Of a stretch of 64,000 bases of DNA, positions 25,785 through 38,300 are shown in pieces. Positions within the stretch are counted from its first letter, which is position 1. Each line of letters opens with the position of its first letter. Made by a program: the position numbers and the translations under genes. The notes beneath the pieces are model-generated. The model ran no database searches. It was given only the letters and a program-made list of their open reading frames with translations, and was not told the origin of the DNA. The stretch is from positions 23,892 through 87,891 of the forward strand of contig CAJJDN010000037.1 of NCBI GenBank assembly GCA_905182985.1. The letters run 5' to 3'. This DNA comes from Paramecium sonneborni (lineage: Eukaryota; Ciliophora; Oligohymenophorea; Peniculida; Parameciidae).

Positions 25785-27001
25785 CTTATTAGGCTTATGT
25801 TTACTTTTTTATCAATCATTAGTTGTTCAGTATCAACCATAAATTATTTAAAATCTTAATCGTTTCGACTTAAAAACTGGATAATTTGTTAATTCAAAAT
25901 TTCTTGCTATTACCAAGTAATTTTTTGAGTAACAGAATAATTAATCTTATTTATTCTTCGTATCTGAAAATATTTTCTTTCTTTAAATTTTTTTGATTTA
26001 TTATCCCAAGTAATCTAAAATATCCATCATCAGTCATACAACCAAAAAATTGCAAAGTTTCAAATGGAACTTGGTTTGGAGAATAAATTACGATAAAATA
26101 AATAGAGAAAGAAAAAAAATAAAAATAAATAGTTGAAGAATAATTTAGAATCCTTTAATTAAGAAAAATCTAATAACATAATTTTAAACCCTAAACTTCA
26201 AGAAAAAAATATTAATCAAAATTAATATCAATTGGATAATAATATTATTAATTCTAACTATATGATTTGATTTTAGATATTGATAATAAAGGATTTAACT
26301 GAGAAATAACAATTTTGGTTATTGAATAAAGGTTCTAATAAAGAAGCAATTAAGAAGGTTGTATAGGCGACTATAAAAATTTTAAAAATCCATAGAAAAA
26401 AACATACAAAATTTTTAGATAATTCATAGATGTATAAATCTTTATTTTATTTAACTGAATGGAAGGAAAAAATTTATATATATCCAAAGAGATTTGCTAG
26501 GCTTGTAAAAGCAAAAGATTGAGCTGGATTCGTAATAAAGTATTTGTTAAATATGTAACCACCCCATTTTATTTCCTTAAGAAGATCATAATTGGTAAAT
26601 GAAAAAATTATATTATAAACAAAATTTAATAAATTATATTTTGATTAGATTATAAAGAGGATAATGATTATGTCTTAAAAAATCTTAAAAAGTTAAAAAT
26701 TTGCTGAAAAAAATAAATAGCTGATAAAAAAGAGAATATAAGCTAGACATTGATAGCAATGAAAAAAAGCATATAAGTTTATTATCAATGCTTCTTCAGG
26801 AATATGTTTAGGTAGATTATTCTGATGGAAAAAGAAAAAGCCTTGCTATAGATTGGCTTTCTCTTATTTTTTTTGTATTATTTTGAATTATAATTTTTAA
26901 TATTATAATGCTCTATATCTAAGAATAAGAAGATGACAGCTAATTTTTAAATTATCAAGGAGATAACAATATCATATTATTATATAAAACAAAGAGAGTT
27001 T

Positions 27002-27572
27002 ATGATATAGTAAGAATAATTTAATAATTCTTAAATTAAAGTTAATCAATTGTAAATTATAGCATCAAATCCAAAATTTAGTGATCAATTAATATATCTA
27101 AGACCATCAACACAATTCACATTTTTTATATTCCTAATCCCTATGAAAGGATCTTTTATCATAATACTTTAGAAGTTGTCTCTAAGAATGTCTGAAAATT
27201 ATTTACTTGTTACAGCTGATATTTCTTACTGTTAAATTATCATAGCTGAATTCTAAGGTAAAATTGTAGACTAAAAATTTTGAATTTTAGTAATTGGATC
27301 CCTTAGTTATTAATAAGGAAAAAAAAGTAAATATCCATTTTGATTAAACATAATGTAAAATGAATGAAAAAAATGCAGAATTTTAATTATAATAAATCGA
27401 TTAGTTAAAAAATAGGGCTTAGAATTATAAAAGGTATTTTAAATTATAAAAAACCAGAGAATAATAAAATCTATTTATATAGTTGAATAAAATAACATCT
27501 ACATCAATACATAAATATAAACGAATTAATAGGATTTATATATTGAGAGGGGAAAAAGATTCTAAAAGTTGA
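27002..27572 (+). CDS. Candidate uncharacterised protein, two exons
   Basis: An ATG frame of 88 codons is followed by a 25-nt GTAGAC..TTTTAG intron (27266-27290) that contains a TGA; its removal opens 93 further codons to TGA at 27570-27572, giving 181 residues. The first exon reads NPKFSDQLIYLRPST, then YLLVTADISYCQIIIAEFQ; the second is rich in Gln, Asn and Lys. The intron is the main support, since it has the right length, ends and phase. No domain is recognised, and A+T content is as high as in the surrounding gene-poor DNA. Confidence 0.35.
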
Positions 27573-29342
27573 GAAAAGTACATTAGATATCGAAAAATAA
27601 GGCTTAAAGGATTATTTTTTGAAGCCACAATTATTTTAGGGTGTTTTATTAATAAATTTAAGGTAATTTAAATCAATAGTATGTTTTTTCTAAAGTCGTA
27701 GAAAGTTATAAAACATTGACTCCAAAGAACTAGCATTTAAAAAATCTAAAAGTGTATAAATATATGAAACTTTTTAATATTTTTTAGATAAAAAAATCAA
27801 AATTTAAGAGTTGTAAGAAATTGAGTAAGAATTAACTATTGCGAATTAAAAAATTATTATTTACTTTAAGAAATAGAATAATGAAAAATTAACTGATAAT
27901 TAAAAGATTGCTAAGATTGCTAGATGTTTCATAAAAATGAATTCTTCTATAAGAAAGACTAAAAAAACTTCAAAAATACTTTTGAATTTGATTTTATTAA
28001 GATTGAAAAGTGCCATTTTTTAAGATGATTGAAAAGATCACTTTTCAAGATAATAATTTATTTTAGACATTGAAGAGTTATTATCTTAGCTACTCAAAAA
28101 ATTAGATTGAAAGGAATATGAACAGACTACTTAAAGAATTACTTTTTAAAAGACTCTTCCTTAATTTTGTTTATCAAAAGCTTTAAAGCTCAAATGTAAG
28201 TTTATTGCTCAAACTTAATTAGATCTTAACGTTATTAATATACAAGATTTTCAGATTTTCATATAAAATAATATCTAGATCGATAATCTAAACATAAAAA
28301 ATTTACACTTATATTAAATTCCAATTTCTTCGATTATTCAATATTGGGTAGTGAAAGAATATTGATCTTAAATATGATAAGTGCAATTCATAATTTTTAA
28401 AAAATTTATTTTATTAAGTTTTAAGTAAATCATAAGTTGATATTTTAAATAAATCTATTTCCACAAAATAGGTAAGAAGTAATTGGTAATTGACTCTCTA
28501 TTCTATAAATCAGCAAATTTTTATTAGCATTTTACTTAAATTTTTGATAATAAATATATTGAGCTTTAAAATATCTTTTGTAATTTGGTTATCCTTTGAG
28601 CTCTTAATCTATTTCATTTTGTAAAACTTTCTTACGATATTTTTGGAAGATCTTCTATGATTATTTCATGAATTAAAACTTATATATTTGTTAATTTAAT
28701 ATTTGAAATTAAATAAAATAATTGTAGAAAATTCTTAATCTTTAGAAACTAGTAATTAATTATTTTACTCCTTATTTTTAACATTTCTTCTCTGAAGAAT
28801 AATCACAGAAGAAAGTCAAAAGTTGTTATTAAAAATGATCAGAAGTAATAAGTGAGTTATAAGGGCTAAAATATTTTAAGTGCTTTTTTCCATAAATAAA
28901 TCATTAATATTAGAGGTTTTCATGGTAATCAACATGCTAATAATTGAATGAAAATTATTTTAAATAAAATTTCATAAGAAAGAATCTTAATTTTCGAGTT
29001 AATTCCTAGCAATTAGGATAAAAAGAAGAGAGTATCAAAACTTAAAAAAATCACCAAATTTTATCATTCATTATTTAATTTTAATCTTGATGAAATTTTT
29101 AAATTAATTTAAATTATATAAAGGCTAATATCCATAATAAAAAATAAATTGTAAGCCTTATATATTTGATTTTTAAAACAAAATTAAATACTATTGTTTT
29201 AAAATAAAATTCTTCTTTTCAAATTTGAAAAACTTAATATTAAGGAAATAAGAAATAATAATGGCCAATTAAAATGCAGATAGCAAAGAAACAATTTTAT
29301 AAAAAAATTTTGATATAATTTGTTTGATCTTATTTATTATAT
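27573..29342. other. Intergenic, nothing supported
   Basis: A+T-rich DNA downstream of the large NACHT-WD40 gene. Only unsupported reading frames are seen. Confidence 0.5.
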
Positions 29343-32300
29343 TCAATTATTTTTTTAAATGGCTCCTTTTTAAATAAATAATTCTTTAATTGAATTTTAA
29401 GATTTTTCTACTTTAGATTTCGTAGACAGTATAGATTGGTGAGCTAATATTGTTGAATATCTAGCTATCGACTTATAGCATTAAATTTTTATTTCCTAAT
29501 CGCTTTTTTTTATTTGGTATAAATGTAAAGGGCTACTTTCTAATGCTGCTGCAAACGTAATATCATCAGGACAGAATTTTATATAGCTCAATAAAGAATC
29601 CAAATTTCCACTCTAAGCTATTAATTTATTTTAATTAACATCCCATAAAAATATTTTACTCTCACTATTTTCTTAATTCCAATTTCCAGAAACAAGATAA
29701 TTCCCTTTTGATGATAAAGATATTGCTGAACATTAATCATTTTCAGTTAATGGTAATTTTTTACTTGTTTTAAATTCAAAATAATTTGTTATTTCATCTA
29801 TTTAGATATTTTTATCGTTATAATATGCAATATATTTCCAATTTACAGAAATATCAATAAAAGTAACTTTTTCTCCATATTGTAAAGATTATTTGATTTC
29901 CAAAGATTCAGAGTCAATTATTAAAACAATAGTAATTTCTTTTGGTAAACTGTAAAAATATTAATCGCATTTTACATATTCATTTTTATATAGTGCTAGA
30001 TATTTTCCATTAGATGAGAATGAAATTAAATTAAATTTTTAGTTTTATCCTTCAGTTTAAAAATGAATTTTATTATACATCTTTAAAATTTTAGTGTTTT
30101 TTCTGTTTATATAAGCTAAATATTTATTATTTTTTGATATAATTCCTGTTATACCTCTTAAAATATCTTATTTAATCAAATTATTTTCTAGGCTTTTTAT
30201 CTGATAAATCAAAATACTTTCTTCAATTTCATTTAACACTCTTGTAGAAAAATTTATTAAAAGATATTGCGATGTTAATTAAAAAGACAATATTTTTTTT
30301 TCAAATGTAAATGTCTTAACTTTTTCTAAATTATTTTTGATTGAAAAAAAAGACAAATTATTTTCGTTTGATATGGCTAGGAGAAGTTTTTCGTTAAGTT
30401 TCTAAAAAGCTAAAGTATGACCTTCTATTTCAATAGGTTACATTTTTTCTTCAAATGTTATTGTGTTTCTTAAACTCAGTTATTTTTTTTCAGATGAATT
30501 ATTAGTTAACAGTGCAAAATATTCTTCATCTGGAGAAAAACAGTAAACTTAGTTTGATGGATCTATAATTTCATCCTTTGGTTTATTTTCAAATTGTATT
30601 GGCTCTCCTATTATTCTATTTTAAATTTAATATAAAATTATTTATTTTTCGCCAAAAATAATAAGTTATTATTAAACTAAATTATAGTTAAAATCACTTA
30701 TTTTGACTTTTATTTAAACGCAATCTTTTATTTTTAATTTTAAATTAGGCTAAATTTCAAAAATGTAAAGAAGATCACTATCTTTTTTCTAAGCTAACAA
30801 TAAAATGTTTTAATAGAAACGAATTTATTGGGCATATTCTCTTTCAACTAATTAAAATTTATCTTGTTCTATTAAATTAGAATTAGAAAAACTACAGAGC
30901 CACAACTATTCGTTATTTGAAAAAGCAACTAACCTTTCATCCTCTGAGAAATTAATTACATTTACATCTTTTTTACATTATAAAATATCTATATTAATTT
31001 ATTGTTTTCGATCATACAATTTTAATTGTATTTTTTCTTAAAAATACCCTATTTATTTTTCCTTCAAAACCAAGTAATTAAATTATGGGGAGAATTATAG
31101 GTTGTTAAATACATTAAAAATATCTTAATTTTAATAACTAAAGAGAATTTTAGAAGCTCCTGTTTATAAATTCCATTCTATAATTTTACCATTTTTATAT
31201 GCTGCATAAATAAAATGAGAATCAACTGTAGAAAATCTAAAAGTGATTAAATAAGATTCATTTTCCTCTTTCAATATTTTTTAAATTTTTTCAGGCCTTT
31301 CTAATTCCAAATAATGGAGGATGGATCTTGTTTTTCCTTTTGAATAGGAATAGAAATTTTCATATGCCACTAAATACTTGACATCAAATGAGAGACAAAA
31401 ATCATCAAAATAACCATCTAATTTTTAAAACTTTACTTCCCATACAAAACTTCTATATTTATCAAAATTTTTATTTTTTAGATCAACTAATTTTAATTTT
31501 ATATTCTTCTATTTATTTTGTTGTTCACAATATTCATCTAAAAACAAAGCTAAAGTACAATCAACTGAAATCGTTAAAAATTTTAAATTTTGAGGTACTT
31601 TATATTCATACAAAATATTTCCTTTTAAAAATTCAACTCTCCAAAAGGTTAGTGTTGTTGAATTTTCCAAAACTAATGTTTATTTTTCTGGCGATAACAT
31701 TATCTATTAAGCTATTGGGAGAGATAAATTAGGATTATTTATCCATTTATTATTTTAATCTTATTAAAGTAGCGAAATATTTTCTTAAACATCCAATTAT
31801 CTCAATACAAAAAGTTCCTTATTATTTTTTAAAGATAAAATTTATTGAGGGAAATTTTATTTTTTATACATTTGGATTAACTGCGATTTTTTATTATTTA
31901 TATCGTAAATTAATAATTAGGATTCTTCATTAGTTTCAATTAAATAAATTAAATCATCATTATTTGTGAAACATAAGCAACTAGCTTTTGGTAAAAAAGG
32001 AAAGGCTTCCTAAATATCTTCTTTATTTATAAATTATAAAGCATTATTATAATTGATTGCAATAACGTTAGGATTGATTGGTGATAAACAGGTTTATGTT
32101 ACAGGAAAATCATAAATAAGGATATTAATTATTTTTGATTACCTGGGATTCTCAATATCCCAAATTCGAACAGACATATCCTCACTTCCTGAATATAAAA
32201 ATTTAGAACAATAAGAAAATTCAAGACAATTTATACTACCTGAATGATCCTCTAATTGATTCAAAAATTTCTTCTCTAAAAGATCCCATAATATTATAGT

Positions 32301-35300
32301 TTAATCATGGCTTCCCGAGGCAATTAAAAAGCCATCTTTAGAAAAAGCAATAATCCTAACTTACTCTCTATGACCAACGGAGGGATCAATTTATTCATTA
32401 AAATCAATATTCCACAGGCGAATAGATTAATCATCACTAGCAGTTGCTAAAATAAGACCATCAGTTGAGAAAGCTAAAGAATTAATTTTCTATCGATGTC
32501 CTTAAAGATTGCTGATTATTTTCTTTGCTTTAATATTCCATAATTAAATTATTTGATTTTTTTCAAAAGTTAAGGCCAGTAACTATTATTAAGGAAAAAA
32601 GCTGCTTCCAAGTACTGTATTTTTACTTTTACCTATTTCACTATTGCCAGATTCATTCCAATACTCAATTATACTTTCCATTTCTTATTACCTAATTACT
32701 ATTAATGAATTATTATCTGCTGCTTAAATATGGAAATAATTTTTATTTTTTGTAATTTCTTTTGTTACCATCTATTAAATATCAAATTTGTAAATTTCTT
32801 AGGAACTTAATATGTAAACAATTTATTCATCTTAGCTAAGAGAAAATTATTAAGGATGATTAGAAAAGGGTATTTGAGCATTTTGTTTCTCAATATTCAA
32901 AATATTAATAATTCTTTAGCCACCATACCCTGAATAAATTTAAATGAATTAAATATATGCTAAATGTTTACTATAGGTTAAGTATATTTTTTCCGATGGT
33001 TTATACGGTTTAAAGCCCAAAGCTTTCAAAGTTTTACTTTCATATACTTAATACCAACGAATATCTCTTTAATTAACTATAAAAACTAATATTTAACCAT
33101 TTTCAGTAAATTTTAAATTCTGTTATTCTCCTTATTATGGCCAAAAAAAGTCTATAGTTAAATCTATTGAAAATATGGCTTCCATTTTTATATCTGAGAT
33201 TTTAAACAATTCAATAACACCATACGTACTTATTGCTAATAAATTCATCTTAGGATGAAGATCAAAATCATATACTTATTCTTTTTAGTGCAGTTTTTAA
33301 AATTATGAATCTTTATTTAATATTATTAAATTATAATTAGTAGTTAAAATGATTAGAAATTTTCCACAAAAAGTTAATTATATTTTCTTTATATCTTCTG
33401 ATGAGCAGAATTCAAAGTTATATCTATTCAAATTCAAAATTTATTAATTATTGAATATTCCAATTATATTTTCACCATCCTATGAACTTGAGAAATCATT
33501 AATATTCTCATAATAACCAATTATTTTAAATTCAATTTTACTCTATTCACCCAACTCAATTTTTTACTAATTTACAATTTAATCCTCTTGATTCTCACTC
33601 TCTAAGCATGATGTCTGCTATATTTCAAGTATCCCTTCTTTTTCCATACACAATAGAAGAGATTAGTTTTAAATCCATTTTATTTTCTATATATTAGATT
33701 TTTTAAAACTTACTAATAATTCATTATTCTTAATATTCCAAAATTTAAAAACCCCATTTGTATTTCCTTAAACAAGTATTTAATCATTTTAAATGAACAA
33801 AACAAAGTCAGGATAATCAGTTTAATTTAGTGAAATATCACTAAAATAATCTAATTAACTCGTTAAAATATGAATAGCTTTAGCATTTACTGCTAATGCA
33901 ATTAATTGATTGCTCTTGGAAAAAGTACCACAATTAAATCCTTCATTTAGAAAATTTTTGTATATAAATTGACTTTTTTAATATACACCTATTATTTTTT
34001 CATTATCATCGTTTAAACATTACAATAATAGTTCTTTATCATTATTAATAAAACATACGTAAGTTATATAACCAAGAAATATTTTACTTCCAATAAGTTC
34101 GAAATCATTATTTTAATAACTCCAAAATTATATTATAGAGCTTATAGAGCTCTATTGTTCAGACAAGACAACAGCAATTTCACATTTATTTTAAGAAACA
34201 GATGTCTATGAAATTTTTAGATCAAATTTCTTCTCTTTCTCAATTTTTTTAGTAGAAATATTAAATAAAATTAATGAATGATCAGTTATAAATATTTGGA
34301 TATTATTATCCAAAGTGAAAATCATATTAAAAGTATTTTTAATTTCAAAGCTATTTTTTTGTTTATAATCATCTTCAACATCCAAAATATAAACAAACTA
34401 ATTACTATCAATAATTGGCAAAAATTTGCTATCAAGTGAAAAATAAATTTAATTGTCAGAAATATTGTAATTATCTAAGGATTTATTAAATACCCATGAT
34501 TCACTTTTTAAAATATATATCTAAAGTGTAGATAAAAAACTAACTATGAGTATGTTTCCATTTGGAGAAAAAGTTAAAGATGTTAATGGTCTAAGTAAAA
34601 ATGTTTCATTTTTAAGCATTTTATTGTCCAAATTTGAGGCTTTTTAAGTATCTAAATTCCAGATTAGGACTTAATAAGCTTAAGAATCTTAATAAAAAGC
34701 AGCTAAAATATTTTATGTCGGAGAAAAACAGAGTGCAACAACTTAATTCTCTTAATTACTCAATTCGTTTCCTATTTATTTTTAATTTTCAATATTAAAA
34801 AGAATGATTCCCTTTTTTTCATTTTAGACATAAGCTATAATCTGACTTTTAGGTTTGATGCAAAAAATATCTGCTATAAGATATTCTTTAAATTATGATT
34901 GCCTTTTATAATTCATTATTTATAGATTTAACTCAAAGGTTTTTAGTGTGTGTAAATATTCATCAGAGTTGATATTCAAGCTTATAAACATTCTACTTAA
35001 ATCCTCTGATAAAAAATAAGAAACCCAACGGATTGGATCCCACTCAATATTTATTTTGGTTTTAAGAGTTTCGAATTCTAATATTTAAAACTACACATTC
35101 TTATAATTGTTTTATAACAACATTAAAGCTATGCTTTATCCATCTAGAGAAATGATAATTTTTCTTGGTTAAAATTCAAATTCTCTCCTTTTTAAAAGAT
35201 TTTAAGTTTAAATATTAATTGTTTCAATCGCATTTTCGATGGCAATTGCTATAATTTAATTATTAATGGGAGATATACAAATCTCTTAACATTTACTTTT

Positions 35301-38300
35301 TTTAATAATTTCTTTTTTATTTTTAAGAGAATTAATTTCGCTAAAACTAATCATCTTTCTTCCTTACATAATAAGACTTTTACTATCTGAAGTAAACTAT
35401 ATAGAATAAATATTATAATCAGTTTAAATAACGGTGCATAAATTAGTTTCAAGTTCCCAAATTTTTATTTACTATAAACCATTAAGAGTTGCCATATAAT
35501 TTCTATCTTAACTAAAAGTTATATTTTTAGTATCTTTTTCAATCTTATCCATGTATTTTTCTGTTTAAGTTAAATCAATAATGAAGTTTTCATTTAATTT
35601 TGCAAAATTTGGAAATCTCTCATATAGAGATTCCAAATTTTTTTTGATTATTTCTGATTCATATTGGCTCTCTTCTACTTGGAATAATTGATCAAAGTCC
35701 TTGATAATAAATTCTGATTAAGTTAGTATAAACATTTACTGATAATCTTAAGACAATTAAAATTATTTGATTTTTCCATTCTTATCAGGAATGATTGCTT
35801 CTTTTTAAGTAAACTGTAGGTCTCTCATATTGCTAAATATTATGGTGCCTACTGAATTAAGAGATATAAGAAGTTAGGAATCAGAAGAAAATTAGAGCTG
35901 TGTTATACAACTTTAACCATTGAAATCTTTGATGGCAGTATAATTTTGAGGATTCCATAATTTTACAATTCCTTCCTTTCCTCCTGATGCTATATATTTG
36001 CCATCTGGAGAAATTGCTAGAGCGTCGTAACATTATTTAGGACCTACTAAATAAGGTTTTTCTTTGCATGTTACATCCCAATTGATATCAGATAAATCAG
36101 CTTCATTAAAATTACAAGAGCTTATTATGACATTTTAAAAAATAGAATTGCTAAAATAACACTCAAAAAAGCTTAATCCAGAAATATTTGTATCAGCTAA
36201 GTTAATTTAACTAAAGTCTTAAGATCCTAAATAAACATTCATTTAACTTAGAATATTTATACTATTAGAAGCTGCTCGACAAAAATCTTAGTTTTTAGAT
36301 AACTTTATTATATCTATCATTTTTTAATCTATATTTCCTATAGAAAGTAATTTATCTTTTATGAAATAGTGGGCTCCTCTGAATGCTTCATGTGATACAT
36401 TAAAATAATTTTAATTAAACAGGGAAGTTTTTACATAATCAAAATTTTCTGGTTTTTAATTTTCAACTAGAGAAAGCAAAAAATTATAAATAAATTAGGC
36501 AACAAAAAATTCTTATATAGATTTATGAGTAAATGAATAAGAGCTTCCTTTAGCACTCAATAGAATACAGCTTCTTATTAACTTCTTATATTCCTTATCA
36601 GAATATGAATCACTTAAATATTAATCTAACCAATTGTCTACTTCTTAAGTTGCTTTAAAATTACTTTATAAAAGCAATTAACCTTTTTATTTATAGCTAA
36701 TTTGTGACATATCTCTAATTGTCATGTCTAATGCTAAAGATGAAGAAAACTAATACATATCTAAAGCAAAACTTTCATAATTTGAGATTTTTCCTAATTC
36801 TCTTTATTTTATAATTTATTATTCATGATAATAGCTAATAAAACTTTCATAGAACTCAAAAACAGTAAGTTTCTTTATTTTTAAAGCCATTAAAACAATA
36901 TCAATATTATTAATGTTTAATAATAACTTTTATCCTTCTGAATTAAAATATTCCTCTAAATATTAAATGTTGCTATCAATTGAAAAATTCTGAAAAAACT
37001 ATATATTTTCAAGTTAATCCATTATATCATCAATCTTTTTTTTCTTTTAAGTCTTCTTAATTTTTGAACTTTTTACAACAGATTATTAGTTTTTTTCCTA
37101 TCTATTATGTTTTTTTTTTGTTTATTCTTCCATTTACTTTTGAAATTATTAAATCTAATTTCTTGATTATTTTGCTCTTTTGTTCATACTTATATAATTC
37201 TATCTAAAATTTTCTTTAATTTTAACTGACCCTTGATATTTCTTAGTCATTGATGGCAAAACCTAGACAATAATCTCTAACATAAATGGAGTGGTCAAAA
37301 GATTTTAAATATTAACTGAGTTTATCGACTTTTAAAATTTGTTTATACTCCACAAAGATAAAAGGTCCTTTCTTAATCCGGTGATTTGTTCATCAGATAA
37401 AAATTAAAAAACCTATTATGATTTAATTTTTTTAATTATAATCTCTTCTTCCTTATTATTAAAAATTGAATCTGATTCAATTTTTTTTGAATTTGATAAA
37501 CTCTACTTAACTTAAATAAGTATTGAACTCCATATTTTTAGAAATTCTACTAAATCGAAGGCCTATTCTTGAACTTACTTTACAAATTCATAAATTTATT
37601 TTATTATTCTCTTAATACTTAACTCGCAATACTTTTCTAGATATTCATCTTACTAATCTTGATCAAAGTTTAATAATTAAACTTCTTTTAGGGTTTCCAA
37701 ACTCTCTCCGTAAAACCATGTCTCATAACCATCAGTATTTAATATTTCTCTTCTTGTTGTAATTATTATTTTAAGTTGTCTTTCAAATTTTTAAATATTT
37801 AGATCTTATATTAATTTGTTTGTCATAATAAGATTTTATTAAACACAATCTTACTTCATCTCATCATAACTGTCCAAAATCAAAACAACTTTTACTTTCT
37901 ATTTGCAAATTGCATCTTTGAATTCTTTTATTTAATATTTATCAAATTAATAATTTTCAGATTCCAAAGCTTAATCTAATAAATTATACTTTGGATTCTT
38001 TAATGTTGGAAGAGAAACATAAATTGGAATCCATTCAGATTAAGTGCCTTATGATTTCCAAAGAAATTCTTCTATTTTTTTAGCTGCTCTACTCTTTCCT
38101 GAACCTGCAAAACCAGAAAGTAACATAACGTCCTTTTCATTTCCTTAATCCTTTATGTTATCATGCCATATAAATTCATTAACTTCTCCACCATAATCCT
38201 TAATATCTTCTTGTAATAAAAAAGACCCAGGCTTTGAGCTACCATCAAAAGGATTTCTTTCTGTCGTTTTTAATTTTACATATATAGAATCTATTTCTTA

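Larger units (their letters stand above)
21701..27001. other. Gene-poor stretch including the second gap duplication
   Basis: More than 5 kb without a confident gene. It contains the direct copies 23600-24713 and 24715-25784 around an N. Around 26310-26530 the plus strand has a coding-like piece (EAIKKVVQATIKILKIHRK, then YLTEWKEKIYIYPKRFARLV) that meets TGA and resumes in frame (GFVIKYLLNMQ). This may be a decayed gene but I cannot place it. Confidence 0.45.

Noticed and set aside
26839..26868. Hairpin-like AAGCC...GGCTT near 26850
   Set aside because: The stem is only five base pairs and there is no RNA-gene context; not distinguishable from chance.
31388..31732. Plus-strand ORF of 114 codons, and 41690-41932
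   Set aside because: Antisense to the NACHT-WD40 gene, whose minus-strand frame is open and carries WD40 motifs or the N-terminus.
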